Positions 44,216 through 49,396 of a stretch of 49,396 nt of DNA are shown here, in pieces (the stretch's first letter is position 1; each line of letters begins with the position of its first letter). The notes beneath the pieces were generated by a model. That model did no database searches. It was not told where the DNA came from and saw nothing but the letters and a program-made list of their open reading frames with translations. The position numbers and the translations under genes were made by a program. The stretch comes from Colwellia sp. 39_35_sub15_T18 (GTDB lineage: Bacteria > Pseudomonadota > Gammaproteobacteria > Enterobacterales > Alteromonadaceae). The stretch is from assembly GCA_002162675.1 (NCBI GenBank), contig MAAE01000002.1:1-49396 (forward strand), given 5' to 3'.

Positions 44216-44305
44216 ATTTATCTCCGTATTTTATTTATTTAAATTCACTCACCTTTCGTGTCAATCCACGCAAATGGATTATAGGCGACTTATCACACAC
44301 GCATT

Positions 44306-44434
44306 TCAAGATCTGAAAAAGATCACGCTAAGCGGGGAGTCTATTTTTGTCAATTCCAAATCATCGTTATAAACTGCCATAGATTTTACGAAATTTTGAA
44401 CTGCCAATGTAATCTTGTTTATACTCGGTTTCAT
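44306..44434 (-). pseudogene. Truncated VOC-family gene
   Basis: The 42-residue frame starts MKPSINKITLAVQNFVKSMAVYNDDLEL, the typical first beta-alpha unit of a VOC/glyoxalase protein, then ends at a stop after ten or so more residues. It is not a copy of the VOC gene at 35504 (which starts MTVKGGINHITLRVQNL). The rest of the protein is missing. Confidence 0.65.
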
Positions 44435-44670
44435 ACTATTTCTTTCTGCTTTTAATTGCCTAATTGGAAAGTTTAAGCACGACATAAATAAACTCATAAT
44501 TTCATTGAAAGCCTCGAGTCCAAATAGAAAGCTAAAATGGAGAGAATCGAATAGGCCACTGTTTTTAGTACTGTTGGTTTACTCGTTATATGCAACGCTA
44601 GTGGAACTAGATGCTCTGTTATTAAATCAACTGACAATGAACTTAAGCCACCTGACTCACTTATTTAATT
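44435..44670. other. Region between VOC fragment and doxX remnant
   Basis: No gene is supported. A plus-strand open frame of 86 residues (44415-44675) is not recognised and has no ribosome binding site; it is probably fortuitous. Confidence 0.35.
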
Positions 44671-44980
44671 CGTAAAATAAGTATTGCATAAGGTATTGTT
44701 GTTTTGTAGTCATGATATATCTCCTAAATAATGGGTTTTGATAAAATAATAATATTGATTTTTTCGTTTCATACTTCTGACATGAATTTATTATTGGCGC
44801 ATACACATATAAAGACAATACCAGTATTTATTGACACACTGTCTTCAAGTTGAGGACTGTTAAAGATGAAGAATGGATAAACTAGTTTATATTAAGGGAT
44901 TTACCATGGGAGTGAATGCAAGGGATTTATCTAGTGCAGCGTAGAAGTCAAATAGTAAGCGCTAAATTAACGGGGTATAT
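44671..44980. pseudogene. Decayed copy of the doxX-lysR divergent region
   Basis: Positions 44671-44956 align with 37338-37626 from the doxX 5' end, across the intergenic region, into the lysR 5' end. The doxX part (minus strand, from ATG near 44713) has a one-base deletion within the first 45 bases. The lysR part (about 44875 onwards) still reads MDKLVYI-like and a readable AFTAVANAG relic, but with frame breaks and a stop. Weaker similarity continues to about 44980. Both gene fragments are dead. Confidence 0.88.
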
Positions 44981-45163
44981 AAAATCAATCATCACGTCTT
45001 CATGATAAGACTTCTGTTAGTCATCGACAAGAGGTCACATCATGCCTAAAGATATATCATCCCCCATTGTCTGGTAGACTATGTTCGAGCTTGGCAAGAA
45101 AGTAGTTTAGCACAAGGCGTTTATTGCCTGCATCATAAGTTGCAATAGCAGTGGCTCTCCGTA
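44981..45163. other. Unassigned decayed sequence
   Basis: The frames are broken. A plus-strand stretch reads DYVRAWQESSLAQGVYCLHHKL before a stop and may belong to the IS66 remnant that follows, but the match is too weak to assign. Confidence 0.3.
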
Positions 45164-45313
45164 CAGTTTGATCCACTTATTAACCTGTTACGAGATCAGT
45201 TGTTGGCTGACCTCATTACCTTTGCTGATGAAACTATATTCCAAGTGATGAAAGAGCCGGACAAACTATCGACATCGGCAAGCAGAAACAAAAGTTCCGA
45301 ATATTTTAGCTAA
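45164..45313 (+). pseudogene. IS66-family TnpC transposase remnant
   Basis: The fragment reads QFDPLINLLRDQLLADLITF then ADETIFQVMKEPDKLSTSAS, matching the IS66 TnpC region that contains the first catalytic Asp (the ADET/CDET motif followed by QVLKEPGR). It ends at a stop and both flanks are lost. It may derive from the same IS66 type as the tnpA fragment at 33873, although the two are 11 kb apart and in opposite orientation. Confidence 0.8.
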
Positions 45314-45630
45314 AGTAACGGCTCCACTAATTATGGCTGCTTTGTCGGATCACTTGTCGTTAGATAAGCTAAGGCGTACCTATGACAGCGAAAGTAAAGC
45401 GGTAAGCATCTAAATGATATCGTATCAATATTCGTATGAAATAGGCACATGGTCTGAACACCCTAATTATAGTTTTATTCAGACTGAAAGGACTATATCG
45501 TATCATACTGTGTGAAAACGTTTTGATCACTTTTTCGAATAAGCACCGAATACTTATGATCAATCAATCTCAAAATAAGATAGTAAATCACTCTATATTT
45601 GCTATAATATTCATTAGGTTAATTGGTTAT

Positions 45631-45894
45631 ATGTCACGTCATATTAAAGGTTCATCTCGCTCCCAAGCAACCCTCTTTCCAGAAATGCTTGAAGATTTTG
45701 TCGCTAAAGAAAATCCTGTTAGAGTTATTGATGTATTTGTCGATGGGTTAGATTTAGAAAGCCTTGTTTTTAAAGGCGTTCAATCTAAAGCAACTGGCCG
45801 TCCTGGTTATCATCCCGCCATGTTACTCAAGATTTATATCTATGGTTATTTAAACAAAATTCAGTCGTCACGCTGTCTAGAGCGAGAAACACAA
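45631..45894 (+). pseudogene. IS1182 transposase, 5' part
   Basis: Codons 1-88 of the IS1182 transposase: MSRHIKGSSRSQATLFPEML through GRPGYHPAMLLKIYIYGYLN to CLERETQ. The frame is then cut by the IS3 insertion. Joining to 47162-48334 after removing IS3 and one CAA restores ...ERETQRNVELMWL... without any error, giving 478 residues. The interruption is therefore recent and the gene is otherwise intact. Confidence 0.92.
45892..45894. repeat. Target site duplication of IS3, left copy
   Basis: CAA at 45892-45894 is repeated at 47159-47161, directly flanking the IS3 tips (TGAC... / ...GTCA). Three bases is the usual duplication length for IS3-group elements. Confidence 0.9.
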
Positions 45895-45958
45895 TGACGT
45901 GGTTTAATGGATTCGACTACCCCAGTTAAGACATAATAAGCTTAACTGGAGAACAGAA

Positions 45959-46252
45959 ATGACAAAACGTAAAAAATATACCAAAGAATTCAAACTTGAT
46001 GCAATTTCTTTGGTCAGAGATCAAAATATTAGCGTTGCTGAAGCGAGTAGAAATTTAGGTGTTAGCGCTCAAATGCTTGGTCGCTGGATCAAAGAAGAAG
46101 AAAATAAAGATGGTCAAGCCTTTCGCGGCAACGGCAAACTAACACCTGAGCAAGAAGAAATACGTAAATTAAAAGCTCAAGTCAAACGCTTAGAAATGGA
46201 GCGTGAAATATTAAAAAAAGCGACGGTCTTCTTTGCCAAAGAAACGAAGTAA
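45959..46252 (+). CDS. IS3 OrfA (transposase helix-turn-helix subunit)
   Basis: 97-residue DNA-binding protein of the IS3 group: TKRKKYTKEFKLDAISLVRDQ and SVAEASRNLGVSAQMLGRWIKEEE form the HTH, and the C-terminal EEIRKLKAQVKRLEMEREILKKA is a leucine-zipper-like coiled coil that dimerises. GGAG lies 9 nt before the ATG. On its own it is thought to repress or modulate transposition; the OrfAB fusion is the transposase. Confidence 0.95.
   Translation: MTKRKKYTKEFKLDAISLVRDQNISVAEASRNLGVSAQMLGRWIKEEENKDGQAFRGNGKLTPEQEEIRKLKAQVKRLEMEREILKKATVFFAKETK
46213..46220 (+). promoter_or_regulatory. -1 ribosomal frameshift site (A7G) in IS3
   Basis: AAAAAAAG ends the TTA-AAA-AAA-GCG codons of orfA. Slipping back one base at the second AAA continues as SDGLLCQRNEVKYSFITHHKK, free of stops, into orfB, so OrfA is fused to OrfB at this point. 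Confidence 0.85.
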
Positions 46253-46299
46253 AATATTCGTTTATTACCCATCATAAGAAGATCTGGCCTGTTACGTTA

Positions 46300-47127
46300 A
46301 TGTGTCAGGTATTGGGCGTAAAAAGTAATAATTATTATAGTTATCAGAAACGTAATACAAATAAAGCAAGTAATACAACGCACCAAGAAATGCTTGAGTT
46401 GGTAAAGGATATTGCCAAATTTAGTGACAATACCTATGGTACAAGACGGATTAAAGCGGTACTGAATACCTTAAGTTTTCCTGTAAGCCGATACAAAGTA
46501 GCCAAATTAATGAAAGAGACGAATGTTTGGGTTCGTTACAAAAAGAAATATAAAGTTACTACTAATAGTGATCACAATAAGCCACTTTATAAAAATGAAC
46601 TTGAACAAAACTTTACCGCAGAGCAACCTAATCAAGCACTTGTTGGTGATATTACTTACATTTGGACAGCAGAAGGCTGGCTCTATTTAGCCGTTGTTAT
46701 TGACTTGTACTCTCGCAAAGTTGTTGGTTGGAGCATGGGTTCGAGAATGAAAGCCCAACTTGTCTGTGATGCGCTAACAATGGCTATTTGGCAAAGAAGC
46801 CCAGACAAAGGACTTATTGTTCATTCAGACCAAGGTGTTCAATATGCTAGCCATCAATATAGACAATTACTCAAGGGTAATGGCTTTATTGGCAGTATGA
46901 GTAAGAAAGGCTGTTGCTGGGATAATGCCGTTGCTGAAAGCTTCTTTGGTAGCCTAAAACAAGAGCGTGTTCACTGGAGAAATTATGAAACACGCTATGA
47001 AGCTCAACAAGATGTGATGAATTACATAACCATGTGGTACAACAGTCACCGATTGCATTCTTACTTAGGGTATCAAAGCCCTAATGATTTTGAATTGAAA
47101 ATTAATGAGTTAGAAAAAGTAGCTTAA
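46300..47127 (+). CDS. IS3 OrfB (DDE integrase-like transposase)
   Basis: Catalytic rve-type domain with the DDE triad: Asp in VGDITYIWTAEGWLYLAV, Asp in IVHSDQGVQYAS and Glu in NAVAESFFGSLKQERV. It begins with the HTH_21 segment CQVLGVKSNNYYSYQKRN and DNTYGTRRIKAVL. The first ATG (46300) lies downstream of the real entry point; translation normally arrives by frameshifting from orfA at 46213-46220, so the true protein is a fusion. Appears fully intact. Confidence 0.95.
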   Translation: MCQVLGVKSNNYYSYQKRNTNKASNTTHQEMLELVKDIAKFSDNTYGTRRIKAVLNTLSFPVSRYKVAKLMKETNVWVRYKKKYKVTTNSDHNKPLYKNELEQNFTAEQPNQALVGDITYIWTAEGWLYLAVVIDLYSRKVVGWSMGSRMKAQLVCDALTMAIWQRSPDKGLIVHSDQGVQYASHQYRQLLKGNGFIGSMSKKGCCWDNAVAESFFGSLKQERVHWRNYETRYEAQQDVMNYITMWYNSHRLHSYLGYQSPNDFELKINELEKVA

Positions 47128-47161
47128 CTGAGGTGTCTGAATTTACTTGACCAGGTCACAA

Positions 47162-48334
47162 CGTAATGTTGAACTTATGTGGCTCACGGAGCGTTTATCT
47201 CCAGACTTTAAAACGATTGCTGACTTTAGAAAAGATAACCACCGTGGAATTAAAAACACTTGTAAAATATTCGTTCAAATGTGCCATAAATTCAATATGT
47301 TTAGTGAAGCGACCGTTGCCATTGATGGTAGTAAATTTAAGGCGTCCAACAACAAAGATAAAAACTACACACCGAGTAAAGTGAAGTTTCATATTGAGCG
47401 AGTAGAAAAACATATTAATAAATATTTTCAGCAACTTGAACAATCAGATTCACAAGAGAACTCACCAAATAACATTGCTAATATTGAATCTAAGTTAGGT
47501 TTCCTGAACCAACATCTCGCTGAACTAAAAGAGATGGAGTTAGCCGTAAATAAGCATCCTGACAAACAAATATCAACGGTCGATCCAGATAGTCGCTTGA
47601 TGAAAACACAGGGTATGACACGAGCGGTTTGCTATAATATACAAAGCGCTGTCGATACGAAACATCATTTAATTGTTGCTCACGAAGTCACCAATACAAC
47701 AGATAGAGGCCAGTTGTGCAATATGACCAAACAGACACTTAAAGCGTTGGGGAAAAGTGTTACAACAATATTGGCAGATAAAGGTTATTACAGCCGACAA
47801 GATATTAAAGATACTCAAGATTTAGGTGTGTCGACTCTTGTTCCTAAAACCGATACATCAGGCTCAGAAAAGAAGGGGATTTTTAACAAGTCACTGTTTC
47901 AATACAATCGAAATAATGATGTTTATATTTGCCCCGCAGGCAATGAGCTTCAATATCGATTAAATTCGATAGAAAGAGGGTTAGATATCAAAATTTACTT
48001 CAATGGAATGGCTTGTAAAAATTGTACTATCCGAAGCCAATGTACCCGTTCTAAAAAAGAGCCAAGAAAAATGAGGCGTTGGATCCATGAAGCTGATATG
48101 GAAAAAATGGAAGCCTTGCTCAAAGCAACGCCTGATGCGATGCTTCAACGAAAACAAACGGTTGAGCATCCCTTTGGTACGATTAAGTTATGGGCAGGAG
48201 CCACGCACCTTTTAACAAGAGGGTTTAAAAATGTCAGTACAGAATTGAACCTACATGTATTAGCGTATAATTTAAAAAGAACGCTCAATATCTTTGGGAC
48301 AGAAAAGTTGATGCAGGAACTAATGGTGGCCTAA
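47162..48334 (+). pseudogene. IS1182 transposase, 3' part
   Basis: Codons 89-478 of the interrupted transposase, in frame with the 5' part once IS3 is removed. Seen are RLSPDFKTIADFRKDNHRG, the catalytic DDE pattern with Asp in TVAIDGSKFKASN and Asp in ILADKGYYSRQDI, Glu in QTVEHPFGTIKLW, and a zinc-like CPAGNELQ / CKNCTIRSQC cluster typical of the family. The separated part has no start of its own besides a TTG inside the IS3 end. Confidence 0.93.
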
Positions 48335-48438
48335 GGGCTATATTTCCCCTTAAAACACCGAAATATGTTCAAAACACGAGCCAATATTAGCAATTTTGAA
48401 CGAATAAAAAATATAAAGCATGGATATTCATAAATATC

Positions 48439-48457
48439 GGCTTCGCTACGCGAAGCC
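48439..48457 (+). terminator. Hairpin after the IS1182 transposase
   Basis: GGCTTCG / CGAAGCC stem with a 5-nt loop, in the 3' untranslated part of the element. Confidence 0.5.
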
Positions 48458-48518
48458 TTATAAAGAGCTAATATAAAACCTCAATAGTAAAAACTTACAA
48501 TAATGAGTTTTCACACAG

Positions 48519-48890
48519 GCTGAGCCATAAGCTGACATTAAGCTGTTGTAAATCTTTGATCATATTTAGAAGAATATTAGCCAGCATTTTCTACTCGCCT
48601 TTGAGACTGATTTAAGACTTGAGTTCAAATTCGCTAACAACAACGGATAAAACTCCGTTAGTACGCAAAATTTAAATCTTATCATCATATTTTATGCTAA
48701 TTTTATCAATATGAAACTAGAAATGTTATTTATTAAAATCAACAGGTTGAGTTCATAGTAATACCAACTGATTACAAGTCAGTTGCTAGGTGGTGTAAAT
48801 GTATTGAATACACTGCTATGTAGCAGTGTTGATGTGGTTAATTATAATAATTAGCACCACAAGAAAACAATCAACTACACTACTAATTTG
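48519..48890. other. AT-rich gap after IS1182
   Basis: No coding frame is supported. A partly inverted pair (ACTGCTATGTAGCAGTGT, around 48810-48827) can fold as a hairpin close to the end of the 139-aa ORF and may terminate it. Confidence 0.35.
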
Positions 48891-49289
48891 TTAAAGATGA
48901 AAACCAATATGTGCAATTCCAATTTTTTTTAATTTACCTGATTTAATAAAACCAACATAGATTCTATTTTTAAAGTGTTCACCACCTTTTTGATCATCAA
49001 TATTTTCTAATTTATAGTGAAATTCGCAATTAACATTACTATATTTTTTATTTTTAAAAATGAACTCTCTTTTTAATTCATCTTGAGCTCTTTTACTTTT
49101 TGCTCCACCTTCTTCACAAAATACGTGTGTTACTTTGGCATTGATTTCTTTAACTTCTTCTTGAATAGATCCATCATGTAGTTCAAAAAAATTGAGAGTA
49201 TGAAGAAAGTTGACTATTTCTTTTTGGAAATTTTGAAAGCCACCTTTTACCTTGGATAGTGAATTAAAGTCTTTATAATATAATTGCAT
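48891..49289 (-). CDS. Hypothetical protein next to an IS terminus, perhaps truncated
   Basis: The family is not recognised. From ATG 49289 it is 132 residues, MQLYYKDFNSLSKVKGGFQN and on to a C-terminus HFKNRIYVGFIKSGKLKKIGIAHIGFHL. The C-terminal RIY...IGIAHIGxHL pattern looks like a tail found in larger proteins of unknown function in accessory islands, but the assignment is from memory and weak. It is lysine- and glutamate-rich and without signal or TM segment. The first codon lies 13 bp from the 23-bp repeat array, so the original N-terminus may have been removed by an insertion. Confidence 0.55.
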   Translation of the reverse strand: MQLYYKDFNSLSKVKGGFQNFQKEIVNFLHTLNFFELHDGSIQEEVKEINAKVTHVFCEEGGAKSKRAQDELKREFIFKNKKYSNVNCEFHYKLENIDDQKGGEHFKNRIYVGFIKSGKLKKIGIAHIGFHL

Positions 49290-49301
49290 GCTTCGGCCTG
49301 A

Positions 49302-49396
49302 ACCGATCACCCGTTTCGGTATTATCCGATCATTGATTTCGGGATTAACCGATCACTCCTTTCGCTTTGAACCGATCGTTTTGGAACTATTTCCGA
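49302..49396. mobile_element. Probable IS21-family terminus (23-bp repeats), continues beyond the window
   Basis: Four copies of (A/T)CCGATC(A/G)(C/T) begin at 49302, 49325, 49348 and 49371, exactly 23 bp apart, and TTTCGG-like blocks lie between them. Multiple short terminal repeats with GATCGG and TTTCGG blocks are a hallmark of IS21-family ends. The element would extend to the right, out of the window, since no istA/istB lies to the left. An iteron array is the alternative. Confidence 0.6.

Larger units (their letters stand above)
45895..47158 (+). mobile_element. IS3-family insertion sequence, apparently complete
   Basis: 1264 bp with imperfect 36-bp terminal inverted repeats (45895-45930 and 47123-47158, 25 of 36 matching, beginning TGACGTGGTT and TGACCTGGTC). 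It carries overlapping orfA and orfB joined by a -1 frameshift signal. No disabling mutation was seen, and it sits in an intact CAA target duplication inside the IS1182 transposase gene. It is probably the youngest element in the window. Confidence 0.95.
45508..48518 (+). mobile_element. IS1182-family insertion sequence, interrupted by IS3
   Basis: Perfect 12-bp terminal inverted repeats CTGTGTGAAAAC (45508-45519) and GTTTTCACACAG (48507-48518) enclose an IS1182-type transposase gene. Removing the nested IS3 (1264 bp) and one CAA leaves 1744 bp, a normal size for the family. A target duplication for IS1182 itself was not recognised. Confidence 0.88.

Noticed and set aside
44415..44675. 86-aa plus-strand ORF
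   Set aside because: No recognisable motif or ribosome binding site. It overlaps the VOC fragment antisense and stops at the doxX remnant.

Overview
The window looks like a chromosomal segment of an AT-rich marine gammaproteobacterium, most likely Colwellia or a close relative in Alteromonadales. This is inferred from base composition, from the familiar gene neighbourhoods (mtnN next to a CbiB-like gene, an rraB/plsC pair, dimeric dUTPase, tyrS divergent from a MepM-type peptidase followed by anmK) and from the clade-I type nitrous-oxide reductase cluster. No tRNA or rRNA gene and no CRISPR array was seen.

Region 1 (1-10.9 kb) is ordinary core-like sequence. It opens with a strong leftward promoter at the edge. 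An exported protein follows, built from perfect 15-residue repeats. A 631-residue ketosynthase is divergent from a GlxA-type regulator. Then come dUTPase, a DUF2726 protein, MTA/SAH nucleosidase, a CbiB-like membrane protein, an exported rhodanese, a TRIC-type channel, an acyltransferase, an RraB-family protein and a small envelope operon containing a DUF4136 lipoprotein.

Region 2 (11.0-19.5 kb) is a complete leftward nosRZDFYL cluster for reduction of N2O to N2. It has an FNR-like box upstream of nosR and a degenerate 38-bp duplicate of the nosZ 3' end just past the nosZ stop codon. nosX is absent.

Region 3 (19.5-33.6 kb) holds tyrS, cell-wall genes (M23 peptidase, AnmK), a 63-residue protein, and a di-haem cytochrome-c-peroxidase-like lipoprotein with Ig/cadherin-like repeats. 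A 57-residue ORF and a BaeSR-like two-component system with a proline-rich sensor come next. A MocR regulator/MFS pair divergent from an EamA exporter, and fbp, complete it.

Region 4 (33.6-49.4 kb) is an accessory region full of decayed mobile DNA. Functional-looking cargo includes a cysteine hydrolase, a LysR-controlled DoxX / glutathionyl-hydroquinone reductase / VOC operon (like E. coli yqjF-yqjG-yhaJ), ubiA, a second DoxX-like gene, and an exported PfpI plus haloacid-dehalogenase pair. Around them lie remnants of IS66, IS630, IS6 and Tn3 elements. There is also a decayed second copy of the doxX-lysR divergent promoter region 7.3 kb from the intact one. An IS1182 element is cleanly interrupted by an intact IS3 element with a CAA target duplication. 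The window ends in a four-unit, exactly 23-bp-spaced repeat array that looks like an IS21-family terminus.
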